DNA from: CAZJYI01 sp964550025
Lineage (GTDB): Bacteria; Verrucomicrobiota; Kiritimatiellia; UBA8416; CAYOBW01
Assembly: GCA_964550025.1 (NCBI GenBank)
Contig: CAZJYI010000007.1
Span: 62,001 to 126,000, forward strand
Direction of reading: 5' to 3'
Length of the DNA stretch: 64,000 nt
The position numbers and the translations under genes were made by a program. Of the stretch, positions 15,585 to 24,177 are shown one piece after another; positions within the stretch are counted from its first letter, which is position 1, and each line of letters starts with the position of its first letter. The notes beneath the pieces were generated by a model. The model did not search any database. It was not told the origin of the DNA and saw only the letters and a program-made list of their open reading frames with translations.

Positions 15585-17101
15585 ACACGGCGTCGCTATT
15601 CGGCATCATAATCTTCGTGACCGGGGTTCCCGCCGTCACGTTCGTGTTGCTGTTCTTTCCACGGTGGCGCCGCACCTGCATCGCGTTGATGGTCTTCTCA
15701 ACCTGCCACATCAAGAAGCCGTTCTACCAGGAGGTCTTCTACACCTTCTACCGCGGCGTGGACAGGGGCTACGGCGTCACCATCCCGGACCTGTTCTTCT
15801 TCGGCTTTGCGCTCTACCTGCTGATCATGCGGCCCGGCAAGACCAAGTGGATCCCGTACGCGCTGCCCGCGTGGTGGCTGGTCATCGGTATCAGCATCAT
15901 CTCTCTCGGCAATGCCGGCGTCGTTTCATACGGACTGTTCACCATTCACAAGTTCATCCGGGCCGCCGTGCTCTTCTGGGTCATGGTCAATATCGTCAAG
16001 GACCGGCGCGACATACAGGCCGTTCTCGCCGGTTTCACCGCCGCTCTGGCCTGGCAGGGAACCGTCGTGCTCTGGAACAAGTACGTGAACGCATCCGTCG
16101 TCAATCGCGTCGTCGGCAGCTTTAACCACCCCAACGCGTTGACCATGTACCTGGACCTGATACTCCCTATCGTGTGGGCCTGCTTCCTGGAAAAGGTCCT
16201 CGACAAGCGAACCGCAAGATGGGCTCTGCCCGCCCTCGGCCTGGGTTTCGTCTCCGTCATCTTCACCAAGTCGCGCGCCGGCATCGTGCTCATGCCCCTG
16301 ACGCTCGCCGGAACGACGTGCCTGTCGATAATTCTCAAGCCAACCGCTCACAAGGTGCGTCTCACCCTGGTGGCGGCACTGGCGGGAGCGATTGTCGCCT
16401 CCGCGGCTCTGCCGATGATCATCCGCCGTTTTGAGAAGGCCCCGAAGGCATCCGCCGAAACGCGCCACTACTTCAATGATGCGGCCAAGGCCATGGCGCG
16501 CGACCATCGCTTCGGTTGCGGCATCAACCAGTACTCGTGGTCTCTCGACAACCTGGATTACTACTGGTGTATGTACCCCGAAGCGCTCAACCTGAGAGAC
16601 CCGGAGGCGTTCAGGTACTCGGAAGGCGGGCGCAGCCGCCTGGGCACGGCACACCATATTTACTACCTGTTCATGGGTGAAACGGGGCGCCCCGGAATGA
16701 TCGCCTACATCCTGTTTCTTGCGCTGATCTATCTCAAGGCGCTGCGGACGCTGATCCGCGCGCAGGACCCCCTCACCCGGGCGGTCACGTGCGGCATGAT
16801 CTTCAGCTTCACCCTGGTCTACGTCCACGGCCTGTTGGAGTGGGTCTGGCGCCAGACACAGACGATCTACATGTATTTCATACTTGCGGGCCTGCTTGTC
16901 GCCATTTCCGAGCGCGCCGCGAAACAGCGCACCGCGCGCGGCCGCGTCCACGCCCTGTTGGAATGGGCCGGGGGCCAGTTGCAAGCTGCCTTCACGTACT
17001 TCATACTGGAGGGACTGCTCGCCGCCGCGGTCGACCGCAGAGCGAGACTGCGCGGCGCGTGCGGCTACGCACCCGCAAGGCAACCCGGAGACATGCCATG
17101 A
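15581..17101 (+). CDS. O-antigen ligase/polymerase-like membrane protein (Wzy/WaaL type)
   Basis: The 506-residue protein has many hydrophobic helices and the large central periplasmic loop typical of Wzy/WaaL proteins, including FNHPNALTMYLDL, SRAGIVLMPLTLAG, DHRFGCGINQYSW and the HHIYYLFMGETGRPGMIAY segment. It is predicted to polymerise repeat units. At the C-terminus a 41-codon segment is present twice in tandem (starts at about 16823 and 16946, period 123 bp): VHGLLEWVWRQ / YFILAGLLVAISER and VHALLEWAGGQ / YFILEGLLAAAVDR. This adds a second terminal helix that the family normally lacks. The start overlaps the flippase stop and the end overlaps the next gene. Confidence 0.83.
   Translation: MNTASLFGIIIFVTGVPAVTFVLLFFPRWRRTCIALMVFSTCHIKKPFYQEVFYTFYRGVDRGYGVTIPDLFFFGFALYLLIMRPGKTKWIPYALPAWWLVIGISIISLGNAGVVSYGLFTIHKFIRAAVLFWVMVNIVKDRRDIQAVLAGFTAALAWQGTVVLWNKYVNASVVNRVVGSFNHPNALTMYLDLILPIVWACFLEKVLDKRTARWALPALGLGFVSVIFTKSRAGIVLMPLTLAGTTCLSIILKPTAHKVRLTLVAALAGAIVASAALPMIIRRFEKAPKASAETRHYFNDAAKAMARDHRFGCGINQYSWSLDNLDYYWCMYPEALNLRDPEAFRYSEGGRSRLGTAHHIYYLFMGETGRPGMIAYILFLALIYLKALRTLIRAQDPLTRAVTCGMIFSFTLVYVHGLLEWVWRQTQTIYMYFILAGLLVAISERAAKQRTARGRVHALLEWAGGQLQAAFTYFILEGLLAAAVDRRARLRGACGYAPARQPGDMP
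16823..17068 (+). repeat. 123-bp tandem duplication inside the polymerase-like gene
   Basis: Two diverged copies (about 16823-16945 and 16946-17068) encode matching 41-residue segments. The frame is kept and both copies carry a hydrophobic helix. Confidence 0.75.
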
Positions 17102-19305
17102 GTGAACACGATTGCGACGCAGGGGACCCGCGGGCCAATCCCGGCAGCCCGGCAACCCCCGCCCTGCCCTTTGACCTCGTCACCCTCCTGCTGGGAATCT
17201 GGCGGCGGAGCATCATCCTGCTGGGCTTCGCGGCGCTGTCAGCTGTCGGGGGCTATCTGGCCGCTGCCAGGTTCGCGACCCGCGAGTACGAGGCAAATGC
17301 CATGCTGCTGTACGATCCGCCGGCGCTGGAGGACGAGGCGGACGCGGCCGCACAGCTCTCGGTCAACACCCTGGTCGACCTGTTCAAGACCCGCCACAAC
17401 CTGGAAGCCATCCGCGAGAAGCTGAACCTCTCTGCCAAGATCAAGACGATCGGGTACTCCACAACCGTCGAACTGCGACGCAAGACGACACTGCTCGAAA
17501 TCCGCACGCGTTGGGACGACCCCCATACGGCTGCCGACATCGCCAACGCCATGTACACCTGCTTCTTTGAGCATCTCACCTCCCTCCAGGGAAAGAAGCG
17601 GGGACGGGACCTGGAGGACCTCAACAAACGGCTGGATGAAGTCAACAAAGAACTGGAACGAAGAGACCAGGAACTGAAACAGTTCACGCTCGAAAACCGC
17701 ATCGTGGATCTCGACAAGGAAGCGCAGTGGTACCTGCAACAGCTCGTGACGCTCAACACCGACTATGACCGCGCCGTGAGCCGCCTGGAGAGCGCCCGCA
17801 AACAGCGCGCCGAAATCGGCACGATCATCGAAGAGCTCAAGGCCGCCGCCCTGAAGGAATCCGACACCATGCAGGCGAAGGAATCCTCCGTAGCGGAGTC
17901 CACTATCAGGATTCAGAGACTGCGCGAGCTCATTCAGGAAGAGCAGGAGTCCCGGGCACGCCTCGCCGACCTGGCCGTCGAAGAGGAAGACATGAAGCGC
18001 GCCGCCAAGCTGCACGAGCTCGGCGCCATGTCCAAGGCGGACTACGAGAAGGCCGTGGCCGAATACCAACGGGCCAAGGCGATGACCTATGACTCGGAAC
18101 AGATCACGAAGTGGAAACAGGAGATCGAGAAGCTGGACAAGGCCGTGGTCCCCGACGGCGGCACAGCGGCCACCATGTCCGGCGATGTCATGCGCAGCGT
18201 GATGCTCAAGGCAATTGATATCCAGCTCGAGGAAACCGCCACCCGGGAACAGGTGAGATCGCTGGAAGAAGCACGCAAACGCACCGAGGCGCGCCTTGCG
18301 ACCATTCCCCAGGTCAAGCAGGCGTACGCCGAGCGGGAACGCCGCGTCGAGGCCCTGGTTGTTGAGCGCAAGACGCTCCAGAACATGATCGCCACCACCA
18401 ATCGGCGACTGAAATCGTCCCAGGTCCCGTTCCGTGTCGTATCCACGGCCGAACCCACTCTCTACCCCCGGAAGTCGAATCGGAAGGTCATCTTCATCGG
18501 CGTCGTTTTCGCCGGACTCGCCATGGGCGGGCTGCTGGTGGTACTGCTGGAGCTTCTGGACTTCACGATCAAGTCGTCGGGCAGTCTTAAGGCCGCCATC
18601 GACACCTCCGTCCTGGCCGTCCTGACCCGGATGAAAGACGAGGAGGCACTCCTGCCCGGCCCACGGCAGCCTGACAGCCACACCGAGGCATACCGCCGGC
18701 TGGCCCTGGCCCTGCGCCGCGACGTCCCCGGCGCGAGCAAGTGCGTCTTGCTGACGGGGACCTCTTCGGGCGTCGGCACGTCCACGGTCACACTGAACCT
18801 CGCCGCTCTACTCCATCTCGCCGCGGAAAGGGTACTCGTGATTGACGGACACACCGAACCCGAGAACGCCAGAGACCATTCGGTATCGGTGGCCGACTAC
18901 GTCGACGCGGACCCGACGACACTGACCGGCCTCGGGGACTATCTCGCCGACACGTCCCTGACGGCCGCGTCACTCACGTACCCGCTGGATACCATCGGTG
19001 GCGCGGGCATTGTCCGTTCGCGCCATTCGACAATCCCGGAGATGCTGAACACAGCACGCATGCGGGAGTTGATCGATTCGCTGAAGAAGGAGTTTTCCGT
19101 GATCCTCATCGACGCTCCCGGCCTGCAGTCGAGCGTCAATGCCGAAGCCCTTGCGTCGTATGCGGACGCCGCGGTCTACGTAGCGCGCAGCGGAAAGAAC
19201 AGCATCCCGAAGGAGAAACGCTGCCACAAACGGCTGACGGAGACGGGCACGCCCGTGCTGGGGACGGTCCTGACGGACATTCACAAGCTGTATGTCCGGG
19301 CCTAG
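17098..19305 (+). CDS. Polysaccharide co-polymerase: Wzz domain plus degenerate BY-kinase domain
   Basis: The 735-residue protein has the Wzz/BY-kinase layout: a first helix (LGFAALSAVGGYLAAARFA), a periplasmic domain with a long coiled coil (about residues 160-450), a second helix (VIFIGVVFAGLAMGGLLVVLL) and a cytoplasmic P-loop domain. The P-loop reads TGTSSGVGTST (about 553-563): the Lys of GKS/T is Thr561. The Walker A' (VLVIDGHTEP) and Walker B (VILIDAPG) Asp residues remain. There is no C-terminal Tyr cluster. Kinase activity is therefore unlikely; the domain may still bind a nucleotide or partners and set chain length. It is the last gene of the operon. Confidence 0.87.
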   Translation: MSEHDCDAGDPRANPGSPATPALPFDLVTLLLGIWRRSIILLGFAALSAVGGYLAAARFATREYEANAMLLYDPPALEDEADAAAQLSVNTLVDLFKTRHNLEAIREKLNLSAKIKTIGYSTTVELRRKTTLLEIRTRWDDPHTAADIANAMYTCFFEHLTSLQGKKRGRDLEDLNKRLDEVNKELERRDQELKQFTLENRIVDLDKEAQWYLQQLVTLNTDYDRAVSRLESARKQRAEIGTIIEELKAAALKESDTMQAKESSVAESTIRIQRLRELIQEEQESRARLADLAVEEEDMKRAAKLHELGAMSKADYEKAVAEYQRAKAMTYDSEQITKWKQEIEKLDKAVVPDGGTAATMSGDVMRSVMLKAIDIQLEETATREQVRSLEEARKRTEARLATIPQVKQAYAERERRVEALVVERKTLQNMIATTNRRLKSSQVPFRVVSTAEPTLYPRKSNRKVIFIGVVFAGLAMGGLLVVLLELLDFTIKSSGSLKAAIDTSVLAVLTRMKDEEALLPGPRQPDSHTEAYRRLALALRRDVPGASKCVLLTGTSSGVGTSTVTLNLAALLHLAAERVLVIDGHTEPENARDHSVSVADYVDADPTTLTGLGDYLADTSLTAASLTYPLDTIGGAGIVRSRHSTIPEMLNTARMRELIDSLKKEFSVILIDAPGLQSSVNAEALASYADAAVYVARSGKNSIPKEKRCHKRLTETGTPVLGTVLTDIHKLYVRA

Positions 19306-19321
19306 TTGGGCATGCACGAAA

Positions 19322-19344
19322 CTCGAAATCCGAAATCCGAAACA
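19322..19344. repeat. Short tandem GAAATCC repeat
   Basis: CTCGAAATCCGAAATCCGAA contains two to three copies of a 7-bp unit just after the exopolysaccharide operon. The 19306-19550 stretch otherwise shows no gene and no clear terminator. Confidence 0.55.
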
Positions 19345-19550
19345 AACCCGAATACCCTAAGGGGGTAATGACGGGAGAACTGGAAAAAGGGGTAGCGATC
19401 GCCCCTCTTTGTCTTTACCCTCGTCCTTACCCTCGTCTTCCCCCTGCGCAGATCAGGGTAAAGACGAAGGGCGGGAATGCACTGCGGCCTCATCACTACA
19501 GCCATCTTCAGCCTTGCCGACTTGTGGGGCAATGGCAGACCCGCGCCAGT

Positions 19551-20528
19551 CTACAGACGCTCTTCTCCCGTCTCCCCAGGTTCCGCGCGCTGCAGGTGGT
19601 GCAGGGTGATTTCCGGCGGGCAGAAGAGACGGTAGGGCACGGCGCACGATCCCGTCCCCGGCGAGGTGTAGCCCTGCATGCCCTCGTACGTCCACGCGCC
19701 GCGGACCATTCGGCGCGGGCACGGATCGGCGGTGAGCACGGGCAGGCCGCCGGGAAGACAGAGCTGCCCGCCGTGCGTATGCCCGCAAAGCAGCAGGTCC
19801 ACGCCGTGAGCCGCCGCGCGATGAAACATGCTGCACGAATGGGCGAGCAAGATCCTGGGGTAGACGTCCTCCATGCTTTCAAGCGCCTTCTGGATATTGT
19901 CCGTCGCGTAGACGTTCGGGTCATCCACCCCCACCAGGCAGAGGGAGCCGCCATTGTGTTCCAGCCGAACGGACTCATTGACCAACGTATGGATGTCCAT
20001 CCGCTCCAACTCACTCAGCATTTCGATGAAGTCGTGATTGCCCAGTATGGCGTATGCCGGCGCCGTGATCGCCTTTCGCAGACGAGTCAGTTCCTCCATG
20101 GCGGCGTCATAGTCGCCGTGCGTGTTGTTGCGATAGTCGCCCGTGAAGACGCACGTGTCGTACGCGCAGGACGTAACCTTCTCGATAATGACGTCGGTCA
20201 GCGATCGATCCAGGTCGAGATGCAGGTCCGAGAGATGCAGGATCGTGTGACCCTCGAGCTCTGACGGCAATTCGCGCAACCGGACGTTGTTGTGAACGAC
20301 ACGCAACGCCTTGAACCCCGCGTAGGCGGGGCGGTGCAGTCCCGTCCAGCGGAACGCCTTCAGGATGATGTAGTGCAGCCACGGCATGTTCGCCGGAAGA
20401 AGGCGCCGCTTGCCGACCGCCGTCAGCACCTTGGCGGCACGCTCCGACTGCGCGCGAACGCGCGCGGAAAGATAGTTCTCACCGAACCGTTCCCGCGCCT
20501 GCGCAAAATCAAACAGTTCGACCGGCAT
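19551..20528 (-). CDS. Calcineurin-like metallophosphoesterase (YaeI type)
   Basis: The ATG at 20528 is preceded by AAGGAG at a good distance, so the longer frame upstream is rejected. The 325-residue protein shows the full metal-site set: LSDLHLDLD, FTGDYRNN, LGNHDF, a lone His in LLAHS and CGHTHGGQ. The GHTHGGQ ending and TGDYR motif are typical of YaeI-like membrane-associated phosphodiesterases, which act on phospholipid or nucleotide-sugar substrates. An N-terminal helical region (WLHYIILKAFRW) could touch the membrane. It faces the exopolysaccharide operon tail to tail and is divergent from the next glycosyltransferase. Confidence 0.85.
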   Translation of the reverse strand: MPVELFDFAQARERFGENYLSARVRAQSERAAKVLTAVGKRRLLPANMPWLHYIILKAFRWTGLHRPAYAGFKALRVVHNNVRLRELPSELEGHTILHLSDLHLDLDRSLTDVIIEKVTSCAYDTCVFTGDYRNNTHGDYDAAMEELTRLRKAITAPAYAILGNHDFIEMLSELERMDIHTLVNESVRLEHNGGSLCLVGVDDPNVYATDNIQKALESMEDVYPRILLAHSCSMFHRAAAHGVDLLLCGHTHGGQLCLPGGLPVLTADPCPRRMVRGAWTYEGMQGYTSPGTGSCAVPYRLFCPPEITLHHLQRAEPGETGEERL

Positions 20529-20677
20529 CGCGTATCTCCTTCCCCGCCTCGACCGCCACCCGGTGCGCTGCCCCGCGTGCGAGCCTCCCAACACCCGACA
20601 CGCCACGCAGCGTAGCACCAATGCGCCGCAGGTCAACAGACAAGTCCTCTCGGGCCACTCTCCGCCGGCACCAGTTC

Positions 20678-20707
20678 TTGACCTTCATGCTCGTTCTCAA
20701 GTAACGT
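20678..20707 (+). promoter_or_regulatory. Possible sigma-70-type promoter of the GT4 gene at 20779
   Basis: TTGACC (20678-20683), an 18-bp spacer and TAACGT (20702-20707). The -10 match is weak. Confidence 0.3.
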
Positions 20708-20778
20708 AGCTGACGGTAAGCAGGCCGTTTCGATCGGCAACGGGAAGGTCGTTGCCCTGTCTTGAGAAAGGAGAACTC

Positions 20779-22065
20779 GTGAGCAGCAGTACGACTATCT
20801 GGGACAGGAAGAAGCCGTCTTTCGGTTTTCTCTCGACGCGTTTTGCCGGAACGGACGGCGTTTCACTGGAGGCACAGAAGTGGGTCGACGTCATCCGCAA
20901 CAACGGGTGTGAGAGCTACTTCATGGCGGGCATGCTGGATACGCCGGAAGACCGGAGCTACCTGGCGCCGCAGGCGTTTTTCCACCACCCCGACATCGTC
21001 GAGGTGCAGGAGGCACTGTTTGCAAGAAAGGAGCGCACGCCTGCGATCGGAAAGCGCATAGAGGAACTCAAGGAGCTGCTGAAGTCCGAGATCTACGCGT
21101 TTCACAAGAAGTTCCAGTTTGACGTACTCGTGCCACAGAACGCGCTCGCGATCCCCGTCAACATTCCCCTGGGGCTGGCCATCGCCGAGTTCATCTACGA
21201 AACGGAGATCCCGACGATCGCGCACAACCACGATTTCTACTGGGAGCGGCAACGCTTCCGCAGCCACGCCGTGATGGACTACTTCCGCAAGGCCTTTCCC
21301 CCCGTCCATCCCTGCATCCAGCACGTCGTTATCAACTCGATCGCCGGAGAAGAGCTCGCCCGCCGGACAGGGGAGCGCTGGACACTGGTACCGAACGTGC
21401 TGAACTTCTCCAACGAAGCCGCCGGAATCGACGACTACACGCGCGACTTCCGCAAAGAGGTCGGCATTGACGAGGATGCCCTGTTTGTGTTGCAGCCGAC
21501 ACGCGTCGTTCAACGCAAGGGCATCGAAACCGCCGTCGAGGTGGTGAAACGACTGGAGCACCCGAAGCCCGTGCTGGTGATTTCGCACGAGGCGGGGGAC
21601 GAGGGGATGGAATACCAGGAGCGCGTCAAGAGCTTCGCCGACTTCCTGGGGGTGGACCTGCGAATTATTGCCGACCGTATCTCCGAGACGCGCGGCTTGA
21701 ACGCGGAAGGGAAGAAGACCTACACCCTCTGGGACATCTATCCCCACTGCGACCTGGTTACCTACCCGTCGACATACGAGGGCTACGGGAACGCTTTTGT
21801 CGAAGCCATCTACTTCCGCAAGCCCGTCGTCGTGAACCGCTACTCGATCTTCGAAGCCGACATCGAGCCGAAGGGCTTCAACGTGGTGGCGCTCGACGGC
21901 TACGTGACGGACGAGGCGATGGCGGAAGTGCACGCCATCCTTTCCGACGCCGAGCGCCAGGCAAGAATGGCGGAGGCAAACTACATGCTCGGATGGCGGT
22001 ACCTTTCGTACGAGATGCTCGAGGAGCAGCTCGAGATGCTACTGGTCAATGTGTTTGGCTCATAG
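20779..22065 (+). CDS. GT4-family glycosyltransferase (mannosylglucosylglycerate-synthase-like)
   Basis: The GTG at 20779 follows AAAGGAG at a suitable distance; the open frame 27 bp upstream is not needed. The 428-residue protein begins FGFLSTRFAGTDGVSLEAQKW (first part shown), the opening of GT4 enzymes related to mannosylglucosylglycerate synthase, followed by IAHNHDFYWERQRF and the E-x7-E motif EGYGNAFVE (about residues 334-342). Enzymes of this group make glycosylated glycerates used as compatible solutes, so it need not belong to the exopolysaccharide pathway. The acyltransferase follows after 9 bp. Confidence 0.75.
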   Translation: MSSSTTIWDRKKPSFGFLSTRFAGTDGVSLEAQKWVDVIRNNGCESYFMAGMLDTPEDRSYLAPQAFFHHPDIVEVQEALFARKERTPAIGKRIEELKELLKSEIYAFHKKFQFDVLVPQNALAIPVNIPLGLAIAEFIYETEIPTIAHNHDFYWERQRFRSHAVMDYFRKAFPPVHPCIQHVVINSIAGEELARRTGERWTLVPNVLNFSNEAAGIDDYTRDFRKEVGIDEDALFVLQPTRVVQRKGIETAVEVVKRLEHPKPVLVISHEAGDEGMEYQERVKSFADFLGVDLRIIADRISETRGLNAEGKKTYTLWDIYPHCDLVTYPSTYEGYGNAFVEAIYFRKPVVVNRYSIFEADIEPKGFNVVALDGYVTDEAMAEVHAILSDAERQARMAEANYMLGWRYLSYEMLEEQLEMLLVNVFGS

Positions 22066-22074
22066 GCTTCGACC

Positions 22075-23211
22075 ATGAAGAAGGCACCGGGACTTGATGT
22101 CCTGCGCGGCCTCGCCGCGCTGCTGATCGTGCTGCACCACGCGGGGCCGGACGTTCTGCCCGACATGCCGGAGGCGCACGGCGCCCTCGGGTTCGCTCTC
22201 TGGAGGATACGGCACATCGGGTGGACCGGCATCGACCTGTTCTTCGTCCTGGGCGGCTTCTTCATGTGCGATGCCGTCTTCTCCGACCTGGGTCGTGCGG
22301 GGCGTGTTCGCCTGGGACGGTACTGGAAGAAACGGGCGACACGCGTCATTCCCTCGTACTACGCCCTCCTGCTGGTGCTGGGGCTCACCGGGGCCACGGG
22401 CTACGTCGACATCTCCAGCTTCTCAAACGCCGTGCGCGACGTGCTGACCCACACGCTGTTTCTTCAGAACTATCTGGACCAGGTCCCCAACGGCCCCACC
22501 TGGTTCCTCGGCGCAATGGTGCATTTCTACATCCTCGTTCCGCTTCTCTGCGCGGGTCTCAGTCAGCGCGGCGGCGACGCCTTCCGAGACCGCTTCACCG
22601 CAATCGCGGCCACGGCCATCGTCGTGCCGTTCGCGCTCAGGATACTGCGCGTATGCTCGGGCACTCACCTCCCCAACGACTTCATGGTGACGCATTTCCG
22701 GGTTGACGCGCTCTTCATCGGCATGCTGGCAATGCATCTTCTCAGGACCGAACACCCGGCCGTGGCCTGGCTCCGCCGACATTCTCGAATCGCCCTGATC
22801 GCGTCCGCGCTCCTGATCGCGCCCGCGCTGTTCCTGCCCCGCAAAGACCCGTACATGTTCACGATCGGATTCTCGATGCTGGCTTGCGGCTATGCCGGCT
22901 TGATTCTACTGATAGCCGATGGGAGCCTGAAGCTCAACGCCAAGGGGTTTGTGGCCCTGACCGCTCTCTCAACCTGCTCCTACAATGTGTACCTCTGGCA
23001 TTACTTCCTGCCGGCATTAGCAGGTAGCTCGTACGTGAGCCTGCAACATGCGATCGAGGGTTTGCCGGGGCCGCCGGCCGTCACGATCCTGACACAGATC
23101 CTCGTCTACGTTCTGCTCTCGCTGGCATGCGGGTACCTGGCGACCGTCCTGATCGAACGTCCGGCGAGCCGGTTCCTTGCCGGCAAGCGGAAAGAGAAGG
23201 CGGCCGCCTGA
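22075..23211 (+). CDS. Acyltransferase 3 family membrane protein (OafA/YrhL-like)
   Basis: The 378-residue protein has about ten hydrophobic helices. It opens with LDVLRGLAALLIVLHHAG, which holds the Arg and His of this family, then WTGIDLFFVLGGFFM and the RYWKKRATRVIPSYY loop. Members transfer acetyl or other acyl groups to sugars of surface polysaccharides. It is in the same direction as, and 9 bp after, the GT4 gene. It converges with uppP, with 62 bp between the stops and no strong terminator visible. Confidence 0.87.
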   Translation: MKKAPGLDVLRGLAALLIVLHHAGPDVLPDMPEAHGALGFALWRIRHIGWTGIDLFFVLGGFFMCDAVFSDLGRAGRVRLGRYWKKRATRVIPSYYALLLVLGLTGATGYVDISSFSNAVRDVLTHTLFLQNYLDQVPNGPTWFLGAMVHFYILVPLLCAGLSQRGGDAFRDRFTAIAATAIVVPFALRILRVCSGTHLPNDFMVTHFRVDALFIGMLAMHLLRTEHPAVAWLRRHSRIALIASALLIAPALFLPRKDPYMFTIGFSMLACGYAGLILLIADGSLKLNAKGFVALTALSTCSYNVYLWHYFLPALAGSSYVSLQHAIEGLPGPPAVTILTQILVYVLLSLACGYLATVLIERPASRFLAGKRKEKAAA

Positions 23212-23273
23212 CTGGTTCCTGTTGCGGAAAACGATTTCGTGCGCTCTCGAGTAGCCCTCCGCCCGCGCGGCTC

Positions 23274-24059
23274 TCAGAGGAGCAGCAGCACGAGTGCCGT
23301 GCCGCCCACCAGCACGCAGTACAGCCCGAACATCCAGAACTTCCCTCTCGCGAGCATCTTGATCAGCAATACAAGAGAAACGTATCCAACGATGGCGGCG
23401 GTTACCACGCCGCAGATGAGCCCGCCAAGCGAAAGATCGCCAACGGCCTGCGCGTCGAGGTGCGGCAACTCGAGCACAACGGCGGCAAGAAGCACCGGAA
23501 TGGCCATGATGAACGAGAACTCCGCCGCCTTCTCCGCCGAGACCCCGCAGTGACGGGCCATGACAATGGTGCTGCCGGAGCGGCTGATGCCCGGCGTCAG
23601 GGCAAACGCCTGGGCAATGCCGATGAGCACAACCTTTGTCACGCTCAGCGCGGAAGCCGGCCTGGTACTCGTGCGTATCGGTATCATCATCAGGACGCCG
23701 GTGATACACAGCGCCGTCGCCGCGGCAATGGGCGACTGATAGGCGCGGTCAAGGGTGTCTTTCACCAGCAGGTAGGCGAGACCCGTCGGGATCGTGGCGA
23801 CGACAAGCATGCCGGCCGTGCGCCAGCTTTCGGCGTCGCGCGTCAGCACCCCGCGAATCAATCCCCCGATCCGCTTGCGGTAGAAGACAAGGATGGGAAT
23901 CAGCGTGCCGGCATGCAGCGTCACCTCCAGGAACGCGCCTTCGGAGGGGAAACCAAGGAACGACTTGGTCAGAACAAGGTGTCCCGAACTGCTGATAGGC
24001 AGGAACTCGGTGACACCCTGGATCGCGCCGAGAATGATGAGCTTGAGCAGTGCAAACAT
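23274..24059 (-). CDS. uppP: Undecaprenyl-diphosphatase
   Basis: The 261-residue membrane protein carries both family signatures: GVTEFLPISSSGHLVL near the N-terminus and GISRSGSTIVMARH in the middle. It is of the usual length. It removes a phosphate from undecaprenyl diphosphate at the periplasmic face to recycle the carrier lipid used for peptidoglycan and polysaccharide export. It lies near the exopolysaccharide genes but is transcribed separately. Confidence 0.95.
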   Translation of the reverse strand: MFALLKLIILGAIQGVTEFLPISSSGHLVLTKSFLGFPSEGAFLEVTLHAGTLIPILVFYRKRIGGLIRGVLTRDAESWRTAGMLVVATIPTGLAYLLVKDTLDRAYQSPIAAATALCITGVLMMIPIRTSTRPASALSVTKVVLIGIAQAFALTPGISRSGSTIVMARHCGVSAEKAAEFSFIMAIPVLLAAVVLELPHLDAQAVGDLSLGGLICGVVTAAIVGYVSLVLLIKMLARGKFWMFGLYCVLVGGTALVLLLL

Positions 24060-24177
24060 TTCGGTGCCTCTCGGTGTGCCGCCGGACCGTCATTCGGTGG
24101 TCGGTCAATCCGTCAGCGATTATGGTCGCGGGAGAACGGGTCGTCAATCCGATTCTGCATCGTCCGTGGCATGCGGT

